A stretch of 64,000 nt of DNA from an uncultured Bacteroidales bacterium (GCA_900316245.1 ONCE01000013.1:40485-104484), one strand, 5' to 3'. Positions 51,806 through 60,850 are shown, numbered from the stretch's first letter. Numbers and translations: made by a program. The notes: generated by a model not told the origin, from the sequence alone.

Positions 51806-51810
51806 AAGCA

Positions 51811-51842
51811 CAAAGTTAAGTACTCTTCTTTTGAAATTCAAA
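51811..51842 (-). promoter_or_regulatory. DUF1573 promoter, apparently leaderless
   Basis: The - strand reads TTTG (51842-51839), a 20-base spacer, TAACTTTG (51818-51811). The predicted transcription start is within a base or two of the ATG at 51805; alternatively the ATG at 51796 is used. Confidence 0.6.
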
Positions 51843-51859
51843 TATAATGCCTATCTTCG
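51830..51859 (+). promoter_or_regulatory. Ferredoxin promoter
   Basis: TTTG (51830-51833), an 18-base spacer, TATCTTCG (51852-51859). It overlaps the divergent DUF1573 promoter, so the two may be mutually exclusive. The leader to the ATG at 51902 is about 36 bases. Confidence 0.5.
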
Positions 51860-51901
51860 TGCCTTGGAATACAACACAACAACAATAAAAAGAATTAAAC
51901 T

Positions 51902-52075
51902 ATGCCTAGAGTAATCAACCCTGAACTTTGCGTCTCCTGCGGCTCCTGCGCAGACGTATGCCCTGTGGGCGCTATCACCGCCGGTGACGCCTCCTATCAG
52001 ATCAACAAGGACGAATGCATCGATTGCGGCGCCTGCGAAGGCACCTGCCCCAACGAAGCGATCAGCGAGGCCTAA
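51902..52075 (+). CDS. 2[4Fe-4S] clostridial-type ferredoxin (57 aa)
   Basis: The 57-residue protein has two complete cluster motifs: CVSCGSCADVCP and CIDCGACEGTCP, in the pseudo-twofold arrangement of clostridial ferredoxins (about 55 residues). It starts MPRVINPEL and ends NEAISEA. It is the likely electron acceptor for NifJ and donor to hydrogenase or the Fe-S oxidoreductase encoded in the window. It is short enough to be missed by length-filtered gene finding. Its own promoter and terminator make it a single-gene unit. Confidence 0.97.
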   Translation: MPRVINPELCVSCGSCADVCPVGAITAGDASYQINKDECIDCGACEGTCPNEAISEA

Positions 52076-52100
52076 TCGCAAAAGACCCCAAAGAATGAAA

Positions 52101-52128
52101 GGCTACGCAGATTGCGTAGCTTTTTTTT
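52101..52128 (+). terminator. Ferredoxin terminator
   Basis: GGCTACGC (52101-52108), loop AGATT, GCGTAGC (52114-52120), T8. Confidence 0.93.
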
Positions 52129-52136
52129 ATGTTATT

Positions 52137-52314
52137 CTGCCGAGATATACCTCTCCAAAACCTTCGCCACCCTCGGCGACCCCGTAAGGGCAAGTGCCCC
52201 AGGGGGGCAACTAGGGGGAAAGACTTTATCCCGATTTATCGGGAGGGGCCCGTCCCGAAGGGATGGGAAGGCCGGAGCGAAGCGGAGGGGTTTTGGAGAG
52301 GTATATCTTGGCAG
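52137..52314. repeat. Structured palindromic intergenic element, copy 2
   Basis: Terminal 26-base arms (52137-52162, ending CTCCAAAACC; 52289-52314, starting GGTTTTGGAG) match with one G-U type mismatch. Interior hairpins include GTGCCCC/GGGGCAaC, CCCGAT-TT-ATCGGG (52230-52243), the shared core GGGAGGGGCCCG (52241-52252), TCCC-GAA-GGGA, then GGGAAGG and a final GAA-containing stem. Same core order as 21197-21323 but with different outer arms and about 50 extra bases on the left. Confidence 0.7.
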
Positions 52315-52330
52315 ATAGAGCAATTCTTCG

Positions 52331-52338
52331 TATATTTG
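52331..52338 (+). promoter_or_regulatory. -7 element for parE
   Basis: TATATTTG, 18 bases before the ATG at 52357. An in-frame TTG at 52348 lies almost at the predicted transcription start, so the ATG is preferred. Confidence 0.45.
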
Positions 52339-52356
52339 TAGGTTAAATTGAAACGA

Positions 52357-54267
52357 ATGGCTGAGATTGTAAACACTACCTACAACGACGATTCCATCCA
52401 AACCCTGGAATGGAACGAGCACATCCGGCGCCGTGCCGGTATGTACATTGGCCGCCTGGGAAATGGCGACCGCCAGGGAGATGGCATCTACGTACTGCTG
52501 AAGGAAATTGTAGATAACTCCATCGATGAATTTTCGATGGGCTTCGGCAAGCGGATAGACATCACCATCGAAGATAAGACGGTGACCGTTCGCGACTATG
52601 GCCGCGGCATTCCGCTCAACAAGGTAGTGGATGCCACCTCCAAACTCAACACGGGCGGCAAGTTCGACGACACCAACTTCAAGAAGAGCGTAGGTATGAA
52701 CGGCGTGGGTACCAAGGCCGTGAATGCCATGTCCGTAGATTTCTACGTAGCCTCCTACCGTGAAGGCAAGTGCTCCTATGCCCACTTCAGCCGGGGCATC
52801 CTCAAGGAGAGCGCCATCGTTCCTTCCAACGAGAAGAACGGAACCTTCATCCGTTTCACGCCGGACGAGGAAATGTTCAACGACTTCTCCTTCCACATGG
52901 AATTTGTGGAGAGTATGGTCAAGAACTACTCCTACCTCAAGAAGGGCCTTACCCTCAACCTCAACGGCGTAGCCTACAAGAGCGAAAACGGCCTGCTGGA
53001 CCTGGTGAACGAAAATATGAGCGAGACGCCCCTGTATCCGCTCATCCACCTGGAAGGAGAAGACATCGAGATAGTCCTCACCCACGGCAACAGCTACGGT
53101 GAAAACATAGCCACCTTCGTGAACGGCCAGAACACCCGTGACGGCGGTACCCACCTGGCGGCCTACCGCGAAGCCATTGCCAAGACCTTCAAGGACTTCT
53201 ACAAGAAAGACTACAAGCCCGAGGACATCCGCCAGGGCATTGTGGGCGCCATCTCCATCCAGATCCAGGAACCCATCTTCGAAGGCCAGACCAAGACCAA
53301 GCTGGGCTCCACCTATATGTGGGAAAAGCAGGTGAAGGGCTCGGACGGCACCTCTTCCGTAGACCGCGGACCCACCATCCGCACCTTCGTGAACGATTTC
53401 GTCACCAAGAACCTCAACGACTACCTCCATATGCATATGGAGATAGTTCCCATCATCGAAGAGAAAATCAAGGCCTCCCAGGCCGAAAGGGAAGAGATAG
53501 CCGGCGTCCAGAAGAAATCCCGCGAGCGCGCCAAGAAAACGGCCGTTTACAACCGCAAGCTCAGGGACTGCCGCTATCACTTCAGCGACACCCGCTTCCC
53601 CAAGGGAATGGAAGACCAGCGCGAGAAGACCTCCATCTTCATCACGGAGGGCGACTCCGCATCCGGTACCATCACCAAGGTGAGAAACGCCAACAACCAG
53701 GCCGTGTTCTCCCTCCGCGGAAAGCCCATCAACTGCTTCAAGGAAAGCCGCAAGAAAGTGGCCGAAAACGAGGAACTCAACCTCCTCATCGCCGCCCTGG
53801 GCGTGGAGGAAGACCTGGAGAACCTCCGCTACAACAACATCATCGTAGCCACCGATGCCGATACGGACGGTATGCACATCCGTATGCTGGTCCTTACCTT
53901 TATTATGAAATACTACCCGGAGCTCATCCGCCGCGGGCACGTATATATCCTGCAGACTCCCCTGTTCCGCGTAAGCAACAAGAAGGAGCGCCGCTACTGC
54001 TACTCCCAGGAGGAAAGGGAGAAAGCCATCAAACAGCTCAAGACGGGCGTTGAAATCACCCGGTTCAAAGGTCTGGGTGAAATCTCGTCCGACGAGTTCG
54101 GAGACTTCATTGGAGAAAATATGCGGCTGGACGCCGTCAAACTGGCCGATGAAGAATCCATCTCCACCATCATGGAGTTCTATATGGGCATCAACACCTA
54201 CGAGCGCCAGCACTTCGTGATGGACAACCTCCGCAGTGAGAAAGAACTGGAAGACGTCAATATCTAG
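52357..54267 (+). CDS. parE: DNA topoisomerase IV subunit B
   Basis: The 636-residue type IIA topoisomerase B subunit has the GHKL ATPase motifs RRRAGMYIG, EIVDNSIDE, DYGRGIP and GMNGVGTKAVNAMS, followed by the transducer (VNGQNTRDGGTH) and TOPRIM domain with TEGDSASG, the metal site ATDADTDGMHI and RFKGLGEI. The length and sequence fit ParE rather than GyrB of Bacteroidales. It decatenates replicated chromosomes with ParC. parC is not adjacent: an acyltransferase gene starts 3 bases after the stop. Confidence 0.9.
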   Translation: MAEIVNTTYNDDSIQTLEWNEHIRRRAGMYIGRLGNGDRQGDGIYVLLKEIVDNSIDEFSMGFGKRIDITIEDKTVTVRDYGRGIPLNKVVDATSKLNTGGKFDDTNFKKSVGMNGVGTKAVNAMSVDFYVASYREGKCSYAHFSRGILKESAIVPSNEKNGTFIRFTPDEEMFNDFSFHMEFVESMVKNYSYLKKGLTLNLNGVAYKSENGLLDLVNENMSETPLYPLIHLEGEDIEIVLTHGNSYGENIATFVNGQNTRDGGTHLAAYREAIAKTFKDFYKKDYKPEDIRQGIVGAISIQIQEPIFEGQTKTKLGSTYMWEKQVKGSDGTSSVDRGPTIRTFVNDFVTKNLNDYLHMHMEIVPIIEEKIKASQAEREEIAGVQKKSRERAKKTAVYNRKLRDCRYHFSDTRFPKGMEDQREKTSIFITEGDSASGTITKVRNANNQAVFSLRGKPINCFKESRKKVAENEELNLLIAALGVEEDLENLRYNNIIVATDADTDGMHIRMLVLTFIMKYYPELIRRGHVYILQTPLFRVSNKKERRYCYSQEEREKAIKQLKTGVEITRFKGLGEISSDEFGDFIGENMRLDAVKLADEESISTIMEFYMGINTYERQHFVMDNLRSEKELEDVNI

Positions 54268-54270
54268 TAT

Positions 54271-54864
54271 ATGGCTAAAATCAGAATCAAAACCACGGTG
54301 AACCCCCGCTGGGCCAAATTCTGCGGCTGGCTGCTGCGGAAGATGGGCTGGGAAAGCGTAGGGGGTCCTATGAAAGAGCCCAAAGCCATCGTGCTGGGCG
54401 TGCCCCATACCACCGTATGGGATTTCCTTGTCAGTTACCTTTTCTACACCCAGTTTGGAAAAGTAGCTCATATTATGGTCAAGAAGAGTTTCTTCGTCTG
54501 GCCCCTGGGTCCCATCCTCAGGGCCTGCGGAGCCGTTCCCACGGATCTCTCCAGCCCCGTCCACACGGTCAAGAGCATCATCGATGTAATGGAGACCGTG
54601 GACGAGTTCCACCTGGCCATTGCACCGGAAGGTTCCCGTGCCCTGGTCAAGCGCTGGAAGAACGGTTACCACCTCATTGCCAAGGCCACCGGGGCCACCG
54701 TCTATATGGGTTACTACGACTGGGGCCGCAAGCGCATCAGCGTGGGAGAAGTCATCGAACTCACGGATGACGCCAACGCCGATATGAAACGAATCTACGA
54801 CCATTACCGTCCCCTTGGACTCCAAGGTTATCACAAAGATCAATTCGCAGTACCTGAATCCTAA
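54271..54864 (+). CDS. PlsC-family 1-acylglycerol-3-phosphate acyltransferase-like protein
   Basis: The 197-residue protein has the acyltransferase catalytic motif HTTVWD (HX4D), a binding motif IAPEGSR (motif III) and a following KRWKNGYHLIA. Its short length, without an N-terminal membrane helix beyond KFCGWLLRKMGW, is typical of a Bacteroidetes subgroup. It transfers acyl chains to lysophosphatidate or a related glycerolipid. It lies 3 bases after parE and 10 bases before an acyl-CoA ligase, so the two lipid genes may work together. Confidence 0.87.
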   Translation: MAKIRIKTTVNPRWAKFCGWLLRKMGWESVGGPMKEPKAIVLGVPHTTVWDFLVSYLFYTQFGKVAHIMVKKSFFVWPLGPILRACGAVPTDLSSPVHTVKSIIDVMETVDEFHLAIAPEGSRALVKRWKNGYHLIAKATGATVYMGYYDWGRKRISVGEVIELTDDANADMKRIYDHYRPLGLQGYHKDQFAVPES

Positions 54865-54874
54865 CCCCCCATTT

Positions 54875-56578
54875 ATGGCAAAAAAAATCAAGAGCCCCTA
54901 CAAGGCTTGGCGCAAGTACCGCCACCGAGAGCAAACCTGCACCACCCTGCATAAGGTATTTGACTACGCCACAACCAAATATGCACAGAGAGTCGCCTAT
55001 CAGTATGTAGATGGCGGCCAGAAATACACCTACGAAGAATTCCGCCGCAAGGTCAACCAGCTGTCGCTGCGTATGACGCGTTTTGGCATCAAGCACGGAG
55101 ACCGCGTGGCCATCTACTCCCAGAATATGCCCAACTGGGTGGTAGCCTTCTTCTCCGCCACGGTATTCGGCCGTGTAGCCGTCCCCATCCTGCCGGACAG
55201 CTCGGAAACAGAGCTCACCAACATCCTCAATCACTCGGAGTCCAAGGTGCTGTTCATCTCCCAGCGGATGATGCCCAAACTCAGCGAAGAGTGCCGCCAG
55301 AAGCTTACTCTCATCATTGATATCGAGACCTTCGAATTCATCAAGAAGGAAAAAGACGACTTCAAGTGCAACGGTTGGGTCAAGGCCCCGGAACCGGACG
55401 ACCTAGCCTGCATCATCTACACTTCCGGTACCACCGGAAAGGCCAAGGGCGTAATGCTCAGCCACCGAAACCTGTCCAGCAACCTGGCCGCCGCCTTCAA
55501 GGCCAAGCCGGCCTTCAAGACAGACCGATTCCTGAGCATCCTGCCGGCCGCCCACACCTACGAGATGAGCCTCTCCACGCTCTACTCCTTCTATGTGGGT
55601 GCCACCTGCTACACGCTGCCCAAGCCTCCCACCCCCACCATCCTGTTGGGGGCCATGAAGAAGATCAAGCCCACTATCGTGTGCTCCGTACCTCTCATCA
55701 TTGAAAAGGTGGTCAAGAACAGCGTCTGGCCCACCATCCAGAAGAGCCGCGTACTCTCCTGGGCCCAGAAGAACATTCCGCACATCCTCCACTGGTTCAT
55801 CGGCCGGAAGATGGTCAACTCCTTTGGCGGCAAACTTACCTTCTTCGGTATTGGCGGCGCTAAACTGGATCCCGCCGTGGAGAAGTTCCTCATAGACTGC
55901 AAATTCCCTTACGCCGTGGGCTATGGCCTCACGGAGACCGCCCCGCTGGTGTGCAACGTGATGGTGGACAAGAAAAAGCACCTGGGCTCCATCGGCCCTG
56001 CTACTTATAAAGTAGACATCCGCCTGGACAACGTGAACCCCGTCAACGGAGAAGGCGAAATTGTGGTCCGCGGAGACAACGTGATGCTGGGTTACTACAA
56101 AGACCCGGAGCGCACGCTGCAGGTCCTGGACGACGAAGGCTGGTTCCACACCAACGACATTGCCACGGTGGACGAAAACGGCATCTATTACATCAAGGGC
56201 CGCCTCAACAACACCATCCTGGGTCCTTCCGGCGAGAACATCTATCCGGAAGAGATCGAGCAGGTGATCAACAACATCGAAGGCGTGGAAGAATCGCTGG
56301 TGATGGAGCGCGACGGCAAACTGGTGGCACTCGTCAAATTTGAAGACAACGCCATCAACTGGAACCAGGCCACGGAAGACAAGTGGTTCGAGGAACTGGA
56401 AAAGCGCAAGAACGCCGTTATGGACTGGGTAAACAAGACCGTGGGCAAGAACTCCAAGATTGGCGAGGTAGATGCCATGAAGGAGCCCTTCGAGAAAACG
56501 GCCACCCAGAAAATCCGCCGCTTCAAGTACAAAGACTCCCACGGAGACGAGCCCAAGAAGCCGTCTGACAAGGAATAA
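54875..56578 (+). CDS. AMP-forming long-chain acyl-CoA ligase
   Basis: The ATG at 54875 gives 567 residues starting MAKKIKSPYKAWRKYRHREQ; an upstream in-frame ATG at 54815 overlaps plsC and is less likely. AMP-binding motifs: IIYTSGTTGKAKGVMLSHRN (P-loop), GYGLTETAPLVC, GEIVVRGDNVMLGYY, WFHTNDIA and GRLNNTILGPSGENIYPEEIE. The family activates fatty acids for phospholipid synthesis or breakdown. The acyltransferase upstream suggests incorporation of exogenous fatty acids into lipid. A terminator follows directly. Confidence 0.92.
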   Translation: MAKKIKSPYKAWRKYRHREQTCTTLHKVFDYATTKYAQRVAYQYVDGGQKYTYEEFRRKVNQLSLRMTRFGIKHGDRVAIYSQNMPNWVVAFFSATVFGRVAVPILPDSSETELTNILNHSESKVLFISQRMMPKLSEECRQKLTLIIDIETFEFIKKEKDDFKCNGWVKAPEPDDLACIIYTSGTTGKAKGVMLSHRNLSSNLAAAFKAKPAFKTDRFLSILPAAHTYEMSLSTLYSFYVGATCYTLPKPPTPTILLGAMKKIKPTIVCSVPLIIEKVVKNSVWPTIQKSRVLSWAQKNIPHILHWFIGRKMVNSFGGKLTFFGIGGAKLDPAVEKFLIDCKFPYAVGYGLTETAPLVCNVMVDKKKHLGSIGPATYKVDIRLDNVNPVNGEGEIVVRGDNVMLGYYKDPERTLQVLDDEGWFHTNDIATVDENGIYYIKGRLNNTILGPSGENIYPEEIEQVINNIEGVEESLVMERDGKLVALVKFEDNAINWNQATEDKWFEELEKRKNAVMDWVNKTVGKNSKIGEVDAMKEPFEKTATQKIRRFKYKDSHGDEPKKPSDKE

Positions 56579-56581
56579 CCC

Positions 56582-56644
56582 AAAAGACCGACTCCCCCGA
56601 GCCGGTCTTTTTAAATCTCTTGCCTGTTCCCTCCGGAAACAGGC
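56582..56644. terminator. Terminator plus second hairpin after the acyl-CoA ligase
   Basis: AAAAGACCG (56582-56590) pairs with CGGTCTTTTT (56603-56612); a second hairpin GCCTGTTCC/GGAAACAGGC spans 56622-56644. The first is nearly identical, in reverse orientation, to the hairpin at 63335-63367. Confidence 0.88.
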
Positions 56645-56656
56645 CCTCAGATGATA

Positions 56657-58117
56657 TTACAGTTGGGCGATTTGCTGAACGGCGTTCAGGACGCGGAAGA
56701 AGTTGGTGGACCAGAGTTTGGTGATGTCCTGGTCACTGAACCCGGCTTCCAGGAGGCGGACGGTTATGTTGATGGTGTCGTTGTCTCCGTTGAGACCCCA
56801 GCCGCCACCGCCGCCGTCAAAGTCACAGGAGATGCCCACGTGGTCTATTCCGGCTATCTGGATGCAGTGCTGCAGGTGCTCCATGAAATCGTCTATGGTG
56901 GCATCGGCCTTCTGGGGATTCATGTAGTCCGGAACTATGTAGACCATGACCAGGCCGTCCTTGGCGGCAAGGGCGCGGAGCTGATCATCCGTGAGGTTGC
57001 GGTCGTGCTTGAAAACAGCCTTGGCACCTGAATGGGAGCAGATGATGGGGGCCGAACTAAGTTCTATGCAGTCCCAGAAGGTGCCGCTACTGGTGTGCGA
57101 GACGTCTACCAGAATGCCGCAACGGTTCATTTCCTTGACAACTTCCCGGCCGAAGGGGGTGAGGCCCAGCGTGGTATCGGCACTATGGGTGGAGCTGTGG
57201 CAGATGGCATTGTCGTACATGTGGCTGAGGGTCATATACACCACTCCGCGCCGGGCGTAATGCTCCACGTTCCTGATGTCATTCCCTATGCCGTAGCCAT
57301 TCTCGATTCCCAGGAAGAAAGCCTTTTTTCCTTGGGCCTTTAGCTGGATGGCGTCTTCATGGGTCTTGGCCAGGCCGCACCAGGCGCTGTTCTTATGGAT
57401 ATCGGCCAGGATCTGGTCTATCATGTCGTCGCAGTAGGCGAAGGCTTTGGCGTGGGATTCGTCGTCCAAGTCTTTCTGTCCCTGGTAGCTGATGAGGACG
57501 CGGCTGCTCAGGTGCCCCTCGTCCATTTTCTGGAGGCCTACCTGGTTGCGTTGCCGTACGCCCAGCTCGAATCCCTCATCGTAGCAGCACGGTAAATCTC
57601 CGTGGGCGTCGATGGACAGGATGCTGTCCATCAGCTGTTTGGCCTTTTTGTAGGTGGCGGCCTTCTGGCAGAGGGTTTCCATATCGGCCAGGGCGCCGTC
57701 GTAACGCATCAGGCCTTTGTCTATCTCCTGAGACAGGGCCGAAGTTCCCGTATGGGGAAGGTTCCTGTCGGCCACGGCCTTATAGAAAAGGACGCTGAAG
57801 GCCGAATTCTCCTTGACCCAGCCGTCCGGAATGGCTGCTCCGTCCCAGGCGGCGGCCATCTCTCCGAGCGCTGCACCGTCCTCCGTTTCGGGAACGATGA
57901 CAACCGATGCGCCGGCTTTCTGTACTAGCTGTGTCAGCGCTGCTGCCTTTTTGCATTGGGGAATGGCGATGACAGGGGCGGCCTGATGCCCCGGCAGCAT
58001 CTGGGCATCGGCCTTCTCCATTAGCAGTTTGACGTTTTCGGGATACTTATTCTCCTGGGCCTGAAGGGACAGGACGCAGAAGACCGTTAGAACCAGAAGG
58101 GGGGATTTTTTAGACAT
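56657..58117 (-). CDS. Secreted M19-family membrane dipeptidase
   Basis: The ATG at 58117 gives 486 residues with a signal peptide (MSKKSPLLVLTVFCVLSLQA); a TTG at 58126 is less likely. After an unusual N-terminal region of about 165 residues, the M19 domain begins with the zinc motif SIDAHGDLP, continues with GLAKTHEDAIQLKAQGKKAFFLGIENGYG, SHMYDN, VDVSHTS, CSHSGAKA and ISCDFDGGGG. Renal-type dipeptidases cleave dipeptides and contain a dinuclear zinc site. It is the final gene of the GH109-kinase-M64-sialidase run and would finish peptides produced by M64 and other proteases. Confidence 0.9.
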   Translation of the reverse strand: MSKKSPLLVLTVFCVLSLQAQENKYPENVKLLMEKADAQMLPGHQAAPVIAIPQCKKAAALTQLVQKAGASVVIVPETEDGAALGEMAAAWDGAAIPDGWVKENSAFSVLFYKAVADRNLPHTGTSALSQEIDKGLMRYDGALADMETLCQKAATYKKAKQLMDSILSIDAHGDLPCCYDEGFELGVRQRNQVGLQKMDEGHLSSRVLISYQGQKDLDDESHAKAFAYCDDMIDQILADIHKNSAWCGLAKTHEDAIQLKAQGKKAFFLGIENGYGIGNDIRNVEHYARRGVVYMTLSHMYDNAICHSSTHSADTTLGLTPFGREVVKEMNRCGILVDVSHTSSGTFWDCIELSSAPIICSHSGAKAVFKHDRNLTDDQLRALAAKDGLVMVYIVPDYMNPQKADATIDDFMEHLQHCIQIAGIDHVGISCDFDGGGGGWGLNGDNDTINITVRLLEAGFSDQDITKLWSTNFFRVLNAVQQIAQL

Positions 58118-58130
58118 TCTTGACAAGTCG

Positions 58131-59510
58131 TTATTTGATATCTGTCAGTCTTACGGCCTGGAAAGTCATGTGTGCCTGCGAACTTTCGTAGAGAATGCCT
58201 ACGGTCTCGCGGTCTATCATGGTGAGGCAGGAATAGCCCCAGCCAATGCCTTCGTCCAAAAGGATCCGGCGGGTCCAGGTTTCTCCTCCGTCCAGACTCA
58301 TCTGGATGGTAATGTTCTTGCGCTCTTTCTTATCGGCCGGATTGGAGAAGAGGAGGATATCCTTCCACAGGCTGTTCTGCTTGGCGGGGACGGCTATGAG
58401 GCTGGCCATGCACACGGGCTCCACCAGTTTCTTGTCGGAGATGTGCTTCCTCCAGGTGATGCCCATGTCCTTGGTGGTATAGACTGCACGGCCCGTTTTG
58501 GCGTTGTCCCTCATGTTGAGCATCAGCACACCCGGCTCCAGTTCCACTACCTGGCTTTCGGTGGTGTTTTCCTTGGCGGCGTTGTGAACGTGCCAGGTTT
58601 CCCCGTGGTCCCAGGAATACATGATGCCGGCAGCGGGGGTGCGGTCCGGTTCCGGTCCCTGGTGCTGGAAAGGCACCACCAGCACACCGTTACTCATGGT
58701 AATGCCGCGTCCTGGGCCCTGGAAGGTGAAGTTCCAGTCTTCCTGTTTTACCTGCTTGGTAATGCTCACGGGCTCGCTCCAGGTGATGCCGTCGTCGGTG
58801 GAACGGCTCATCATCAGCTGAGGGGTGGTCTCGGGCTCGAAACCGCTTCCGGCTGCAAACCAGGCGTGTTTTCCGGCCGGGATGCCGTGAGCCCAGGTGG
58901 CAAACAGGAGCAGGTCTCCGCTCACTTCATCCACCAGGATGCAGGGGTCTCCGATGCCGTTTTCCTCCTGGGGTTTACCGCCCCACTCTCCCATATCCAT
59001 GGCCACGGTCATAGGGCTCCAGGTAAGGCCGCCGTCGGTGGAACGGCTTACGCCAATGTCGATGTCTTCCTCCAGATCGAAAGAACTGTTGTGACGGATG
59101 TCGTACACCGCCACCAGCGTTCCTTTCTTGGTGGTAACCAGACCCGGGATGCGGTAGGCTTTAACGCCGTCGTCGCCTTCCGAGCGTACCCGGCGGGCCA
59201 GGCGATGCTCATTGAGCCCGGTTTCCTCTATCCGGAAGCCGGAGGCCCTCACCATCAGGGCGAAAGTGCGGTCCAGCCTGGGGGTTTTATCCGTGCTGAT
59301 GTTCACATAGAGAAGGCCGTTCTCCACATAGTAGTTCTGCAGGGCTTCGCGCGGAAGGCCGATAACGGACACTTTCCAGTCCGGAGAAGCGCCGGTAGGG
59401 GTAATCACTTGTGCTACGGCCACATCCTGACCGGTCACAACCGGCACCTGCAGATGGTGCAGGTGAATCACAGAGGCCATCAGCATGGCCACAAGGGAAG
59501 ACAGTACCAT
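58131..59510 (-). CDS. Exo-alpha-sialidase (GH33)
   Basis: The 459-residue protein has a hydrophobic N-terminus and a Bacteroidales-type sialidase N-terminal domain (about 30-120), then the six-bladed propeller with YRIP (DDGVKAYRIPGLV, start of the catalytic Arg site), GVYDIR-like AVYDIRHN, and five Asp boxes: SRSTDGGLTW, SRSTDDGITW, SWDHGETW, TKDMGITW and SLDGGETW. It releases terminal sialic acids from host glycans. Signal cleavage is not obvious, but hydrophobic residues 3-14 could direct export. It is 2 bases after M64 and 13 bases before the dipeptidase gene. Confidence 0.93.
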   Translation of the reverse strand: MVLSSLVAMLMASVIHLHHLQVPVVTGQDVAVAQVITPTGASPDWKVSVIGLPREALQNYYVENGLLYVNISTDKTPRLDRTFALMVRASGFRIEETGLNEHRLARRVRSEGDDGVKAYRIPGLVTTKKGTLVAVYDIRHNSSFDLEEDIDIGVSRSTDGGLTWSPMTVAMDMGEWGGKPQEENGIGDPCILVDEVSGDLLLFATWAHGIPAGKHAWFAAGSGFEPETTPQLMMSRSTDDGITWSEPVSITKQVKQEDWNFTFQGPGRGITMSNGVLVVPFQHQGPEPDRTPAAGIMYSWDHGETWHVHNAAKENTTESQVVELEPGVLMLNMRDNAKTGRAVYTTKDMGITWRKHISDKKLVEPVCMASLIAVPAKQNSLWKDILLFSNPADKKERKNITIQMSLDGGETWTRRILLDEGIGWGYSCLTMIDRETVGILYESSQAHMTFQAVRLTDIK

Positions 59511-59512
59511 AT

Positions 59513-60850
59513 TTATTCAGTATAATAATTAATCATCCGGATGATGGCGCGGGTGCACACGGGGCAAAAATCCTCGCACTCGTTGATGCGCATGCGGCAT
59601 TCCTGTACCGGCCGATAGACCCCGTACATCTCATAGCCAGCACCCTCGTACACGCCCAGTTTCTGGTTCAGAAGGGTCTTCTGCTCCGGGATAAGGGTGC
59701 GCCATATGCGCCTCACATCCACTTTTTCCAGTTCATCCACCGGCGTAGGAACGGGAGTGCCTTCCGGCAGGAGATCCTTCCACTTGGAGGCAAAGTCCGT
59801 CAGGTTGGTGATATTGGGTTCCCAGGGCTCTGTACCGGCAGGATACAGGGTGTCGCTACCCTCGGAGGCATAGGCGTACTCATCGGCCAGGCCACCGAAA
59901 GCATGGCCGAACTCGTGCACCAGCACCGGCACAAAGGTAGGATGGTCGCTGTTCATGATGGTAAGGCTGTTGTAGATGCCACCCCCACCGTACAGGGCGG
60001 TATTGGCCAGTACGATGATATGCTCGTAAGGAACCGTTCCGATAAGGTCTGCAATGTGCCAGACATCGGAAGTGGTGAGATAGCGGTCTGTGTAGAAAGT
60101 ATCAAAGTGGCTGGAGGTGGCCGTAGAACGCCATTCTCCCTTTCGCGGAACACTGACCCCGCTTTCGGCCGAGGGTGCAAAGACGGCTCGGACGGCAAAC
60201 TTGTCCCGGTTGGAAACAAAGGGTTCATGCGAGAAGAGGGCATCGGCCGCCCGGCCGGCGTCTTTGAAGAACTTGTCTTTCTCGGCCTCGGTATATCCTT
60301 CCGAAAGAATCACGATGTCAATGACCTCCCGCGGAGCATCCTTTCCAGATACCAGCCTGGCATTCAACCCATTATCGGCCATGGGGCGGATAAGGATATC
60401 GGCCGGATTGACCGGATGCTCAATACGGGCCGATACTTTCCCGTACACATCCGTCAGCGTTACCTCCACTTTCACCGGATGCTTGGGGAAAGGAACCAGA
60501 AGGGTGTTTTCAAATGCCTTCTGCGTATGCTTGGCTTCCGGGATAACCGTCCACTCCTGGAAGAGGGAGGAAAAACTGTTGGAATAGAGGCATTCGCCGG
60601 TGGCAGGGTCTGTTACCCGGATTTGTCCGTTTCCCTGAAGCAGCGGCTGGGAGAGATGGTTCCTTCTCCCGGCCCAGACCGGGGTGCGGAGCATCTTCCT
60701 CAGGTAAATGGCCTGGTGGCCGACATCCCCCACGAAGGCATAGTCCAAACGGAGGGTGGAATCTGCAAAATGGACGGAAAAAGCGTCCTGGGCCTTGAGG
60801 GAGCTCCAGGAAAGCAGGCCAATGGCCAGGGCAAGGATCACCTTTCTCAT
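59513..60850 (-). CDS. M64-family (IgA-peptidase type) metalloprotease
   Basis: The 445-residue secreted protein (signal MRKVILALAIGLLSWSSLKA) has an N-terminal beta domain with DAFSVHFADSTLRLDYAFVGD and the metzincin-like zinc site LVHEFGHAFGGLADEYAY, diagnostic of family M64 (IgA endopeptidase type), plus a C-terminal Cys cluster (ECRMRINECEDFCPVC). Members in gut Bacteroidales act on IgA or mucin-type glycoproteins. The coupling to sialidase and GH109 genes points to a glycoprotein substrate. Its start overlaps the kinase gene by 4 bases. Confidence 0.9.
   Translation of the reverse strand: MRKVILALAIGLLSWSSLKAQDAFSVHFADSTLRLDYAFVGDVGHQAIYLRKMLRTPVWAGRRNHLSQPLLQGNGQIRVTDPATGECLYSNSFSSLFQEWTVIPEAKHTQKAFENTLLVPFPKHPVKVEVTLTDVYGKVSARIEHPVNPADILIRPMADNGLNARLVSGKDAPREVIDIVILSEGYTEAEKDKFFKDAGRAADALFSHEPFVSNRDKFAVRAVFAPSAESGVSVPRKGEWRSTATSSHFDTFYTDRYLTTSDVWHIADLIGTVPYEHIIVLANTALYGGGGIYNSLTIMNSDHPTFVPVLVHEFGHAFGGLADEYAYASEGSDTLYPAGTEPWEPNITNLTDFASKWKDLLPEGTPVPTPVDELEKVDVRRIWRTLIPEQKTLLNQKLGVYEGAGYEMYGVYRPVQECRMRINECEDFCPVCTRAIIRMINYYTE

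Noticed and set aside
52132-54891. 919-codon open frame antisense to parE and plsC, running into the palindromic element
   Set aside because: It is a shadow frame; its C-terminal end would translate the structured non-coding repeat.
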